From assembly GCA_046349315.1 (NCBI GenBank), contig JAXMCQ010000012.1, positions 1 through 64,000 of the forward strand: DNA of 64,000 nucleotides, in the 5' to 3' direction. Source of the DNA: JAEUMG01 sp046349315. GTDB lineage: Bacteria > Pseudomonadota > Alphaproteobacteria > Rhizobiales > Aestuariivirgaceae. Within the stretch, counting starts at the first letter, position 1. Each line of letters opens with the position of its first letter. Both the position numbers and the translations under genes were made by a program. The notes under the pieces were generated by a model. The model ran no database searches and had not been told where the DNA came from. It was given only the letters and a program-made list of their open reading frames with translations. This document shows positions 1-8,061 of the stretch, one piece after another.

Positions 1-1
1 G

Positions 2-1606
2 ACCGGCAGTTTCGACAGCCTCAACCCGTTCATCGTCATGGGCCAGAAGCCCTATGGCACCGGGACCTATGTGGTGGAGAGCCTGCTCGGGCGGAATTGG
101 GCCGAGCCATTTTCTCTCTACGGATTATTGGCCGAGAGCATCGATGTCAGCGATGACCGGCAGACCGTGACTTTCCGCCTGCGCCCGGAGGCGAAATTCT
201 CCGACGGCACGCCGGTGACGGCGGAGGATGTCGTCTTCTCTCTCGAAACCCTGCGCGACAAGGGACTGCCGCGCTTCAAGACCTACTATTCGAAGGTCAA
301 ATCGATCGAAACGCCGGACGCGCGAACGATCGTGATGAAGCAGGATTCAGGCGACCGCGAACTGCCCCTGCTCCTCGGCCTCATGCCGATCATTCCGAAA
401 CACTATTGGAAGGATCGCAAGTTCGATGCGACGTCGCTCGATCCTTTTATCGGGTCGGGCCCGTATACATTCGGAGAGATCAAGCCCGGCGAGTCGATCG
501 TCTATCGCAAGAATCCCGATTACTGGGGCAAGAATCTTCCGTTCAATCGCGGCTTGTGGAATTTCGATGGAATCCGCATCGACTATTTCCGGGACTCCAA
601 TGCCGCCTTTGAAGCCTTCAAGAAGGGGCTTGCCGATTTCCGGGTAGAAGTCGATCCGGTGCGATGGTCGTCGGGCTATGATTTTCCGGCTGCAAAATCG
701 GGTGAGGTGGTGCGGGAGTCGATTGCGCAAAAAACCCCTGCACCGACATCAGGATTGGCATTCAATACCCGCCACCCCGTCTTCGCCGATCCGCGGGTTC
801 GCGAAGCCTTGATCGCCGCTTTCGATTTCGAATGGGCCAATGCCAATCTGTTCTCGAATCTCTATAAGCGCACTTACGGCTATTATTCAGGCTCGGAGCT
901 CTCCTCACGCGGCGTTGCCGCGGATGCACGCGAGCTGGCACTGCTGGGCGAGGCTGCCAAGAAAATCCCGCCGGCAATGCTCGACGGCACCTATCAGCTT
1001 CCGCAGACGGACGGCTCCGGTCGCGATCGCAAGTCGCTGCGCAAGGTTGTCGATCTCTTGAAAGAGGCAGGCTACGAAATCAAAAATCAGAGCCTCGTCA
1101 ATGTGAAGACCGGCGAGCCCGTCACTTTTACGATCAGCGTTGCCAGCAAGGAGCAGGAGAAGATTGCCCTCCACTATCAGCGCACGCTCCGGCAGATCGG
1201 TATCGATGCGCGGGTCAGGCTGGTCGATGCCGCGCAGTTCAGCCGCGTGCTGCAGGAGTATGATTTCGATATGGCGCCCGTGAGCTGGTATAATTCATTG
1301 TCGCCCGGCAACGAGCAGAGCTTTTATTATGGAAGCGGCGCCGCCAAGACGCCCGGTACCCGCAATTATCCAGGCATCGCCGATCCCGATGTCGACAGGA
1401 TGATCGACGCGCTCACCGAGGCAAAGACGCGGGAGGACCTGGTGACGGCCGTCCACGCGCTGGACCGATTGCTGGTCGCGGGTTTTTACATCGTCCCGCT
1501 CTATGACGCCGGCGGTCAATGGGTGGCGCGGTGGAAAGCGGTCGAGCATCCCGAGGAGCAACCCCTGCCCGGCTTCGAAGCCAGCGCCTTGTGGCGCAAG
1601 CAGTAA
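2..1606 (+). CDS. Extracellular solute-binding protein, family 5 (5' truncated)
   Basis: Binding component of a peptide/nickel-class (SBP_bac_5) ABC importer, expected in the periplasm. The reading frame is open from the first bases of the window and runs through the first in-frame ATG at 38, so the true start and signal peptide lie outside. Family hallmarks are visible: an LAESIDVSDD stretch, TVTFRLRP followed by AKFSDGTPVTAEDVVFSLE, then GSGPYTFGEI and a closing lobe containing PGTRNYPGIADPDVDRMI. The long form with a separate C-terminal lobe resembles YejA-type oligopeptide binding proteins. It lies 10 bp upstream of a PLP enzyme on the same strand, so the two may share a transcript. The substrate cannot be told from sequence. 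Confidence 0.9.
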   Translation, partial: TGSFDSLNPFIVMGQKPYGTGTYVVESLLGRNWAEPFSLYGLLAESIDVSDDRQTVTFRLRPEAKFSDGTPVTAEDVVFSLETLRDKGLPRFKTYYSKVKSIETPDARTIVMKQDSGDRELPLLLGLMPIIPKHYWKDRKFDATSLDPFIGSGPYTFGEIKPGESIVYRKNPDYWGKNLPFNRGLWNFDGIRIDYFRDSNAAFEAFKKGLADFRVEVDPVRWSSGYDFPAAKSGEVVRESIAQKTPAPTSGLAFNTRHPVFADPRVREALIAAFDFEWANANLFSNLYKRTYGYYSGSELSSRGVAADARELALLGEAAKKIPPAMLDGTYQLPQTDGSGRDRKSLRKVVDLLKEAGYEIKNQSLVNVKTGEPVTFTISVASKEQEKIALHYQRTLRQIGIDARVRLVDAAQFSRVLQEYDFDMAPVSWYNSLSPGNEQSFYYGSGAAKTPGTRNYPGIADPDVDRMIDALTEAKTREDLVTAVHALDRLLVAGFYIVPLYDAGGQWVARWKAVEHPEEQPLPGFEASALWRKQ

Positions 1607-1616
1607 TGGGCTGGTC

Positions 1617-2933
1617 ATGAACAAGCCATGGCTTCCGGAGGATTGCGCCAAGACGATCGCCGACGTCGAAGCGGCGTTGCGCGGCTGGAACGATCTCGAC
1701 GCCATTGAAAGCAATCTGCTGGTGCTCGTTGATCGTCACGAGGCGCATCTCGACCGGGAATCGATTGGCCTCAATGCCGGCACCAATGTCATGAATCCGC
1801 GCGCGGCAGCCCTTCTCGGCCGGTCACTGGGCAACAGGCCGAGCCTTGGCTATCCGGGCGACAAATACGAAATGGGCATGGAAGCAGCCGGCGAGATCGA
1901 GGTGATTGCCGAAAACCTGGTGAAGCGGCTCTTCGATGCGCCGTTCGCGGAAATCAGGGTCGGCTCCGGCGCGCTCGCCAATCTCTATGCGTTTATGGCA
2001 ACGGCGAAGCCTGGCGACTGCATCATGGCGTTCACCGGCGAGATGGGCGGGCATGTCACCCATCACAAGTCGGGAGCGGCCGGCCTCTATGGGCTCGAAA
2101 CGCATCCCGTGCCTTTCGATCCGGCGGCGATGACGATCGACCTCGACAGACTCCGCCTCGAGGCAAAGCGGCTGCAACCGAAACTGATCACGGTTGCCGG
2201 AAGCCTTTGTCTCTACCCCTACCCGGTCCGCGAGGTTCGCCAGATCGCCGATGAGATCGGTGCCTATGTTCTCTATGATGCCGCCCACATGGCGGGCATC
2301 ATTGCCGGCAAGCGCTTCCAGCAGCCATTGGCGGAAGGGGCGCATCTCATGACGATGTCGACCTACAAGGCGTTCGGCGGCCCTCCCTCGGGGCTTGTGC
2401 TCACGACCGAAAGCGAACTGGCGCAGCGTATCGACCAGATCGCCTATCCGGGGCTCACCGCCAATTTCGATCTCGGCAAGACGGCGGCGCTGGCGATGTC
2501 GGCGCTCGACCTGCTGGAATATGGCGAGGCCTATGCCGACCAATGCGTGCGCAATGCGCAGGCTCTGGGTCATGCCCTCGCCGATCTTGGTATCGATGTC
2601 CACGGCGCTGAAGGCCGAGAGGTTACCGAGAGCCATCATCTGGCGATCCGCGCCTCGGCCTATGGCGGCGGCCAGACGGCCTCGAAGCACCTCGCCAAAG
2701 CCAACATACTCCTGTGCGGCATAGGCCTGCCCATTGAGCCGGTCGCCGGCGATCTGAATGGCATCCGGATCGGAACGCAGGAAGTCACCCGCTTCGGGAT
2801 GAAAGAAGATGCAATGCACCCGATCGCGCGCTTGATGGCGCGAGTGCTGATCGATCGCGAGGATCCCGCACTTGTGCGCCCCGATGTCGTCGCCTTTCGA
2901 AAACAATTCCCGGGCATGGCCTTCGTGCGATGA
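1617..2933 (+). CDS. Serine hydroxymethyltransferase-family PLP enzyme
   Basis: A 438-residue fold-type I PLP enzyme of the SHMT family. The ATG at 1617 is chosen because it directly follows the upstream stop; an in-frame extension into the previous gene exists but would overlap it by about 100 bp. Visible motifs: LGYPGDKYEMG near residue 78, the cofactor Asp-x-x-His at 221-224 in a YDAAHMAGIIAG context, and the Schiff-base lysine K251 in TMSTYKAFGGPPSG. The lysine context differs from the canonical SHMT TTTHKTLRGPRGG, so it may act on a substituted serine or glycine rather than be the housekeeping GlyA. Its stop overlaps the next start (ATGA). Family assignment is firm; substrate is unknown. 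Confidence 0.85.
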   Translation: MNKPWLPEDCAKTIADVEAALRGWNDLDAIESNLLVLVDRHEAHLDRESIGLNAGTNVMNPRAAALLGRSLGNRPSLGYPGDKYEMGMEAAGEIEVIAENLVKRLFDAPFAEIRVGSGALANLYAFMATAKPGDCIMAFTGEMGGHVTHHKSGAAGLYGLETHPVPFDPAAMTIDLDRLRLEAKRLQPKLITVAGSLCLYPYPVREVRQIADEIGAYVLYDAAHMAGIIAGKRFQQPLAEGAHLMTMSTYKAFGGPPSGLVLTTESELAQRIDQIAYPGLTANFDLGKTAALAMSALDLLEYGEAYADQCVRNAQALGHALADLGIDVHGAEGREVTESHHLAIRASAYGGGQTASKHLAKANILLCGIGLPIEPVAGDLNGIRIGTQEVTRFGMKEDAMHPIARLMARVLIDREDPALVRPDVVAFRKQFPGMAFVR

Positions 2934-3580
2934 GCGAGCCCATTACCATCGATGTCGTGTCGGATGTGATCTGCCCGTGGTGTTTTCTCGGCAAGCGCCG
3001 TCTCGACAAGGCTGTCGCCGCGCTCCCGTCGCAACCGGTTCAGGTGCGCTGGCGTCCATTCCAGCTCGATCCTTCGATACCGAAGGGCGGAATTCCGCGT
3101 CAGGCCTATCTGGAAGCGAAGTTTGGCCCCGCCCGTCTTGCCGAACTGCACAAGCCGCTTGTCACCGCCGGCGAGCGCGAAGGCATCGCCTATGCCTTCG
3201 ACAAGATCAAGGTCACGCCGAACAGTCTTGATGCTCACCGGCTGATCCGCTGGGCGCATACGCATAATCTTCAGGGCGAAATGGTCGAACGATTGTTCAG
3301 CCTCTACTGGCTTGAAGGAGCCGATATCGGAGCGCGCGAAGTCCTCATAAAGGCGGCTGTCGATGTCGGGCTCGACGGCACGCTGGTCGCGCAATTGCTG
3401 CAATCCGAGGCCGACCTCGACGCCGTGATCGCTGAGATCAACCAGGCTTCCGGGATGGGTATCACCGGCGTTCCGACTTACATCCTTGCCGGCCGCTATG
3501 GTGTCGTGGGAGCGCAGTCATCAGAAGTCCTCAGTAACGCGATCACGCGTGCCGCGCTGGAGTCCAAATTGGCATCTTGA
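2930..3580 (+). CDS. DsbA/FrnE-like oxidoreductase
   Basis: A 216-residue thioredoxin-fold protein of the DsbA/FrnE group, close to 2-hydroxychromene-2-carboxylate isomerases. The active-site CPWC occurs at residues 15-18 after the first beta strand. The cis-proline loop appears as GITGVPTYIL in the C-terminal third, and the helical insertion lies between them. There is no signal peptide, so it is predicted to be cytoplasmic, as FrnE is. It overlaps the SHMT-like gene by four bases, which suggests translational coupling. Role inferred: thiol-disulfide oxidoreductase or glutathione-dependent isomerase. Substrate unknown. Confidence 0.85.
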   Translation: MSEPITIDVVSDVICPWCFLGKRRLDKAVAALPSQPVQVRWRPFQLDPSIPKGGIPRQAYLEAKFGPARLAELHKPLVTAGEREGIAYAFDKIKVTPNSLDAHRLIRWAHTHNLQGEMVERLFSLYWLEGADIGAREVLIKAAVDVGLDGTLVAQLLQSEADLDAVIAEINQASGMGITGVPTYILAGRYGVVGAQSSEVLSNAITRAALESKLAS

Positions 3581-3727
3581 CCGGGTTCGTTTTCTGTTCT
3601 ATCGTCATCGCCGGATTCATGGCGATCCATTGTGCCGACACTCCGTAAACTGAGTTGGTTTATCCATGGATTGCCGGACCAAGTCCGGCAATGACAGTTT
3701 TCGGTGTCGTAACACTACCCCCCTGCC

Positions 3728-3753
3728 GGCATGACGGTCTGCGTATGGATCAA
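3728..3753 (+). repeat. Short dispersed repeat unit, copy 1
   Basis: GGCATGACGGTCTGCGTATG followed by GATCAA. A near-identical unit is at 3950-3973, and its reverse complement is at 43631-43656. Confidence 0.75.
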
Positions 3754-3770
3754 ATATCCACCGACGGGCT

Positions 3771-3925
3771 TTCCCCTCTCCCCTCCGTGGGAGAGGGCGA
3801 CGAGGGCCGTTAGGCCCGAGGCGGGTGAGGGGGCATTGCCGCTCGTCACTCGGCCGTCACTTTGAGCCACCCCGTCATCCGGCCGCCGCTACGCGGCGTC
3901 CGCCTTCTCCCACGAGGGGAGAAGA
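3771..3925. repeat. GC-rich palindromic intergenic repeat, copy A
   Basis: Begins TTCCCCTCTCCCCTCCGTGG and contains GGCCGTTAGGCCCGAGGCGG, then GTGAGGGGGCA, and ends with TTCTCCCACGAGGGGAGAA. About 62 bp of the left half align with few differences to 43691-43756. It can fold into several strong hairpins. It matches the style of dispersed palindromic elements seen widely in alphaproteobacterial genomes. Confidence 0.8.
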
Positions 3926-3949
3926 AAAGAGGAGATGCCAGCTTTGGCT

Positions 3950-3973
3950 GGCATGACGGTTCTTATACGGATC
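3950..3973 (+). repeat. Short dispersed repeat unit, copy 2
   Basis: GGCATGACGGTTCTTATACG followed by GATC; a diverged copy of the unit at 3728-3753. It is preceded by a small hairpin, GCCAGCTTTGGCTGGC. Confidence 0.7.
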
Positions 3974-4013
3974 GCCATGAGGTCTGAGTGGATCACCCTT
4001 GAATCAATCCGCT

Positions 4014-4379
4014 CTAGGGCTCTTCCATGTTGTTGCGCTTGGCCCAGTCGAAGGGATAAAGCGCATAGAAATATTCGCAGCGCCGCCCGGTCATGTCGTA
4101 GTCAAGCGTTACCCCTTCCGGCAGCCACACGATGTCGCCCGGCTTGCAATCGAATTCGCCGGCGTCGGTACGCACGATCATCGAGCCGGAATGGATGAAG
4201 AGCACTTCGTCATAAAGCGTCGTCCAATGGATGCAGACATCCTCGCCGATCTCCATGCCGGCGCCCATGTGCTTACTGATCGCGCCGGTAATGGTGCGGG
4301 CCGTCTGGGTGACGCCGGAGGGCGTGCGGCAATCCTTGAAGGGGAGTTCGGCACGCTTGAACAGCTTGGCCTCGGGCAT
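4014..4379 (-). CDS. Cupin-domain protein (EutQ-like)
   Basis: A 121-residue single-domain cupin. The start at 4379 is chosen because AGGAGG sits six bases upstream, whereas a longer in-frame reading would run into the preceding gene. The core shows the two cupin blocks: a first motif around HWTTLYDEVLFIHSGSM and a second around GDIVWLPEGVTLDYD. The usual His-x-His of metal cupins is not obvious in block one. It resembles the cupin domain of ethanolamine-utilisation protein EutQ. It lies 19 bp after an FAD amine-oxidase-like gene and upstream of a beta-keto acid cleavage enzyme, so a supporting role in amine or amino-acid catabolism is inferred. Confidence 0.75.
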   Translation of the reverse strand: MPEAKLFKRAELPFKDCRTPSGVTQTARTITGAISKHMGAGMEIGEDVCIHWTTLYDEVLFIHSGSMIVRTDAGEFDCKPGDIVWLPEGVTLDYDMTGRRCEYFYALYPFDWAKRNNMEEP

Positions 4380-4398
4380 GGACTTCCTCCTTTTCTGA

Positions 4399-5820
4399 TT
4401 ATGACTTCGATTTAACGTGCGAGGTGGTGATGCCGCCCGGCGCCATCGCGGCGAGGGCGCGAACGATGGGACCTGGCGGCTTGCCTTCATATTCGAGGCG
4501 ATCCTTGCGCTTGATCGCGGCGCGCACCATGTGAGCGCCGATATAGCGGATCGGTTCCGGCGGCAGCCATTTCTCGGGCGCGCGCACCAACCCGCAGCTC
4601 GACCATTCGTCCCTAGTGCCGAGCGCGAGCGAAGCCAGGATTTTCGACGTTACCGGTGTCGTCGCCACGCCATTGCCGGAAAATCCATAGCCGTAGAAAA
4701 TGTTGGGAGAGCCGGGCAGGGCGCCGAAGAGCGGCAGGCCGCTCCGCGTGCGGTCGATTGGCCCACACCAGCTATCCGTATACGGAATATCGGCGAGTGC
4801 GGGGAAGCCGCGGCGCACGCAATCGCGAATGGCGTCTTCGCGGATCGAGCGACCCTCGAAGCGCCGGCCGCCAAGCCCGCCAAAGCCGATGATCCCGCCG
4901 GTGATGCCGGGTTGGAAGCGATGATCGCCGGTGGTGCGGAAGCCCGTCACGAAGGTTTGGCTGTCGCCCATCAACGGCTTGGCCTTGTAGCCGAGCTTTT
5001 CGAGGAGTTCAGGCACCGGCGCGGTCACCGCGTCGTCGCTGGCAATGACGAGGATTCCCGACGCAAGTTCGGGGATGGACGCCGACCAGGCATTCATGGT
5101 GAGCACGGCGATCGGCGCGGTAACGGATCCGTTCGCGGTGTGGATCGTAGCGGGACTGCCGCGCTCAAGCCGCGTCATCGCAGAGTTCTCGAAGATGCGT
5201 ACGCCTTTGCTCAGCACGACGCGTCGCAGGCCGCGCACGAGCTTTCCGGGATGCAAGGTGGCGGCGGTCGGATCATAGATACCGGCGAGAAAAGACGTCG
5301 TGCCACAGAACGCGGCGATTTCGCTCCTGGTTATTTCGCGGAAGGGATGAACGCCGCTCTTGGCCAAAGTATCGATGATGCCTTTCCAGGAGCCGACATG
5401 CTTGGCGCAGGTCGCACCCCAGATCCAGCCGTCGCGGCGAAACTCGGCATCGATTCCATTCTCCTTGCAGAAGGCTTCAAGGCCGTCGGCGGACTTTCCG
5501 AAGGCCTGGCCAATGCGAAGTGCACCCTCCTCACCGCAGAAGGCTTTCAGCGCGGCGAACTTCGCCCATTGCGAAAGCACCATGCCGGAATTGCGGCCCG
5601 AGGCGCCGCCGCCGCAAATATCGGCTTCGACAATCGCCACATCGAGTGCGGGGTTGCGCGTCTTGATTTCGAGCGCCGTCCATAGGCCGGCATAGCCGCC
5701 GCCGACAATGCAGATGTCGGCACGCTGGGCGCCCTCCAGGCGCGGTGCATCGGTTTCGCCCGGCGCGATCGCCTCGCGCAGCCAGACGCAGCGGCCTTCT
5801 CTTCGTGTAGCCCTCGTCAT
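4399..5820 (-). CDS. FAD-dependent oxidoreductase (DAO family, PuuB/OrdL-like)
   Basis: A 473-residue flavoprotein of the glycine/D-amino acid oxidase (DAO) family. The dinucleotide-binding GxGxxG lies at residues 40-45 (CIVGGGYAGLWTALE), followed by an acidic strand end (VAIVEADICGGGASGRNSG), both hallmarks of gamma-glutamylputrescine oxidase-type proteins. The C-terminal FAD contact FYGYGFSGNGVATTP is also present. It is encoded between a beta-keto acid cleavage enzyme (4 bp upstream) and a cupin gene, forming a tight three-gene operon. Inferred role: oxidation of an amine or N-methyl amino acid imported by the neighbouring polyamine-type transporter. Substrate unproven. Confidence 0.88.
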   Translation of the reverse strand: MTRATRREGRCVWLREAIAPGETDAPRLEGAQRADICIVGGGYAGLWTALEIKTRNPALDVAIVEADICGGGASGRNSGMVLSQWAKFAALKAFCGEEGALRIGQAFGKSADGLEAFCKENGIDAEFRRDGWIWGATCAKHVGSWKGIIDTLAKSGVHPFREITRSEIAAFCGTTSFLAGIYDPTAATLHPGKLVRGLRRVVLSKGVRIFENSAMTRLERGSPATIHTANGSVTAPIAVLTMNAWSASIPELASGILVIASDDAVTAPVPELLEKLGYKAKPLMGDSQTFVTGFRTTGDHRFQPGITGGIIGFGGLGGRRFEGRSIREDAIRDCVRRGFPALADIPYTDSWCGPIDRTRSGLPLFGALPGSPNIFYGYGFSGNGVATTPVTSKILASLALGTRDEWSSCGLVRAPEKWLPPEPIRYIGAHMVRAAIKRKDRLEYEGKPPGPIVRALAAMAPGGITTSHVKSKS

Positions 5821-5824
5821 CGTG

Positions 5825-6787
5825 TCAGAACGCCACCCGGTCGCCGCCCTTGAGCTTCAGCATGGCGCGCGCCTCTTCCGGCGTCGCGATATCCAGCGAC
5901 AATTCGGAGAGGATGCGCTTGATCTTCGAGACCTGTTCGGCATTGCTCTTGGCAAGCGTGCCGGGTCCCAAATAGATGCTGTCTTCGAGACCGACGCGGA
6001 CATTGCCGCCCATGCTGGCGCCGATCGTTGCGAGCGTCATCTGGTGGCGGCCTGCCGCCAGGATCGACCATTGATAGTCATTGCCGAAAAGGCGATCGGC
6101 GGTGCGGCGCATATGCATCAAGTCTTCGGGATGCGGACCGATGCCGCCGAGGATGCCGAAGATCGTCTGCACGAAGAGCGGCGGCTCCAACATCTTTCGG
6201 TCAAGATAGTGCGCCAGAGTGTAGAGATGGCCGACGTCATAGCATTCGCATTCGAAGCGCGTTCCGCAGCCCTTGCCAAGGCGCTCGATGAACTGCTCGA
6301 TTTGCGCGAAGGTGTTGGAGACGATGCTCTCCCGCGTGCGCTCGATATAGGGTTTTTCCCAATCATACTTCCAGTCGGTGATCTTGGCGCCGGCATGGAA
6401 GATGCCGAAATTCATAGACCCCATATTGAGCGAGCAGAGTTCGGGCTCGGCTTTCAGCGGTGCGGCGAGGCGATCGTCGATGCTCATGCCAAGCGAGCCG
6501 CCGGTCGTGATGTTGATGACGGCATCGCAGCTTTGCTTGATGCGCGGCAGGAATTGCATGAAGATCGCCGGATCGGGCGTCGGCTTGCCGTTCTTGGGAT
6601 CGCGGGCATGAAGATGAATGATCGAAGCGCCGGCTTCGGCCGCAGCGATGGAATCGCGGGCGATTTCGTCGGGCGTGATCGGCAGATAGGGCGTCATGGT
6701 CGGCGTGTGTACCGAGCCCGTCACCGCGCACGTGATGATCACCTTCCGCCGCCCGCCCGATCCATTACTCTTTTTCGCTTCGGCCAT
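5825..6787 (-). CDS. Beta-keto acid cleavage enzyme (BKACE, DUF849)
   Basis: A 320-residue BKACE-family TIM barrel protein. The family condenses a beta-keto acid with acetyl-CoA and releases acetoacetate and a new acyl-CoA (Kce of lysine fermentation is the founding example). Zn-binding elements are visible: His-x-His in IIHLHARDP, and the late acidic residue in VRVGLEDSIY. NITTGGS and the ITCAVTGS N-terminal strand are also typical. It is first gene of the minus-strand operon with the FAD oxidoreductase and cupin. The divergent promoter region it shares with the solute-binding gene carries an 18-bp perfect palindrome. The true keto acid substrate is not predictable here. Confidence 0.9.
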   Translation of the reverse strand: MAEAKKSNGSGGRRKVIITCAVTGSVHTPTMTPYLPITPDEIARDSIAAAEAGASIIHLHARDPKNGKPTPDPAIFMQFLPRIKQSCDAVINITTGGSLGMSIDDRLAAPLKAEPELCSLNMGSMNFGIFHAGAKITDWKYDWEKPYIERTRESIVSNTFAQIEQFIERLGKGCGTRFECECYDVGHLYTLAHYLDRKMLEPPLFVQTIFGILGGIGPHPEDLMHMRRTADRLFGNDYQWSILAAGRHQMTLATIGASMGGNVRVGLEDSIYLGPGTLAKSNAEQVSKIKRILSELSLDIATPEEARAMLKLKGGDRVAF

Positions 6788-6843
6788 GGCATCCTCCCAT
6801 CAGTTCAATTGACATGATGCCGGTCTTGCGAATAGCATCACAG

Positions 6844-6861
6844 AGCTTGTGATCACAAGCT
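6844..6861. promoter_or_regulatory. Palindromic operator candidate (GntR type)
   Basis: AGCTTGTGATCACAAGCT is a perfect 18-bp palindrome in the 148-bp divergent spacer between the BKACE gene and the solute-binding gene. Its centre GTGATCAC recurs in the other divergent spacer of this locus (10192-10199), next to the GntR gene. It probably binds the GntR protein encoded at 9424-10146. Confidence 0.65.
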
Positions 6862-6935
6862 AACAGGAGCCTATGAGCTGTCAATGCCGACGATTGCACC
6901 AAGCAGTCGCGGAAGCCTGCGCGAGGGAGTGAAAC

Positions 6936-7991
6936 ATGAAGTCATCTGGAATTTTGAAGCCGTTATTGCTGGCCGCGGGCCTTGCCCTGGTCGCCGTTCA
7001 GGCGGCAAAGGCCGAGGAGCAGGTCGTCGTCGTGGGGTGGGGCGGCGTGTGGCAGGATGCCTATCGCAAGGCCCTGTTCGAACCCTTCATGAAGGAAACG
7101 GGAATCAAGGTCGTCGAAGAAGAATTCGGCGGCGAATATGCAAAACTGACCAGCCAGATCGAGGCCGGCAAAATCACTTGGGATCTCGCCGCCTTCGAAA
7201 GCCCGCAAGTGATCCAGGGCTGCGATGAAGGTGCCTTCGTCAAGCTCGACTGGACGGCATTGGGCGGCCGCAACAAGCAGATCGATTATGCCGCGCATGA
7301 TTGCGGCATCGCTTCCGACATCTGGGCGACGGTGCTTGCCTATGACGGCGACAAGATCAAGGACGGCCCCAAGAGCTGGGCCGATTTCTGGAATGTCGAG
7401 AAATGGCCGGGCAAGCGCGGGGCCTATAAGGACGCGCGCATCATGATCGAAGTCGCGCTCATGGCTGATGGCGTCAAGAAAGAGGATATCTACACCGTGC
7501 TCAAAGAGCCGGGCGGTTTCGATCGCGCCTTCAAGAAGCTCGATGAATTGAAGCCCAATATCCTGTGGGCGGAAAGTGCTGCCGACGGAATGCAGCGTCT
7601 CCTCGCCGGCGACGTCGCAATGACCGTCAACTTCAATGCGCGTGTTTCCGGCGCCGCGAAGGAGAACAACCGCAATCTCGTCATCGGCTGGGATTCAGGC
7701 TTCTGGGTCGGCACCGATTACTGGGTGCAGATCGCCAAAGGTCCCAATCCAGGCCCGGCTGCAAAGCTTATGGCCTTCTATGCCAAGCCTGAAACCCAGG
7801 CCGAATTGGTCAAGTATCTGAGCTATGGCGTGCCGACCGTTGCCGCCTATGATCTGATGGCTCCGGAAATCAAGGCGGCATTGCCAACATCGCCTGACAA
7901 GGCGCCTTACGCCGCAGTCTATAGCGATGATTTCTGGGTGGAGAACCAGGCGGCTGCCACCGAGCGCTTCAACACCTGGGCAGCGAAGTAA
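6936..7991 (+). CDS. ABC transporter substrate-binding protein, spermidine/putrescine type
   Basis: A 351-residue periplasmic binding protein of the PotD/PotF group (cluster D). An N-terminal signal peptide (basic MKSSGILK, hydrophobic run, AKA-EE cleavage region near residue 26) precedes the mature domain opening with VVVVGWGGVWQDAYRKALFEPF. WADFWNVEKWPGKRGAYKD is typical of polyamine and amino-acid-derivative binding proteins. The start is preceded by GGGAG. A hairpin follows its stop, as is common after highly expressed binding protein genes. Permeases encoded at 10192-12301 are the probable partners. The ligand is unknown; the family covers polyamines, GABA, opines and betaines. Confidence 0.9.
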   Translation: MKSSGILKPLLLAAGLALVAVQAAKAEEQVVVVGWGGVWQDAYRKALFEPFMKETGIKVVEEEFGGEYAKLTSQIEAGKITWDLAAFESPQVIQGCDEGAFVKLDWTALGGRNKQIDYAAHDCGIASDIWATVLAYDGDKIKDGPKSWADFWNVEKWPGKRGAYKDARIMIEVALMADGVKKEDIYTVLKEPGGFDRAFKKLDELKPNILWAESAADGMQRLLAGDVAMTVNFNARVSGAAKENNRNLVIGWDSGFWVGTDYWVQIAKGPNPGPAAKLMAFYAKPETQAELVKYLSYGVPTVAAYDLMAPEIKAALPTSPDKAPYAAVYSDDFWVENQAAATERFNTWAAK

Positions 7992-8011
7992 TAAAGTCTC
8001 CAACTTTCATG

Positions 8012-8045
8012 GCGGACGACCCTGGCGGTCGTCCGCTCTCTTTCC
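8012..8045 (+). terminator. Intercistronic hairpin after the binding protein gene
   Basis: Ten-base perfect arms GCGGACGACC (8012-8021) and GGTCGTCCGC (8027-8036) with a 5-base loop, followed by the pyrimidine run TCTCTTTCC. The tail is a weak T-tract, so it may act as partial attenuator or 3' stabiliser, keeping the binding protein in excess over downstream genes. Confidence 0.6.
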
Positions 8046-8061
8046 TGAAGACGGATACATC

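Larger units (their letters stand above)
3581..4013. other. Repeat-rich intergenic region
   Basis: 433 bp between convergent genes with no supportable ORF. It holds a GC-rich hairpin element (3771-3925) flanked by two copies of a shorter unit (3728-3753 and 3950-3973), plus an imperfect inverted repeat around 3672-3705 (TTGCCGGACC / AAGTCCGGCAA). The same units recur near 43.6-43.8 kb. Hairpins here may also terminate transcription from both sides. Confidence 0.7.

Noticed and set aside
1824..2906. 360-residue minus-strand ORF
   Set aside because: It lies wholly opposite the SHMT-like gene, has no recognisable domain and reflects GC-rich codon structure of the real frame.
3728..3973. Insertion sequence ends
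   Set aside because: The inverted and direct repeats look like IS ends, but no transposase reading frame lies between or near them.
4417..5685. 422-residue plus-strand ORF
   Set aside because: Antisense to the FAD oxidoreductase gene, compositionally Arg/Gly-rich, no family signature.
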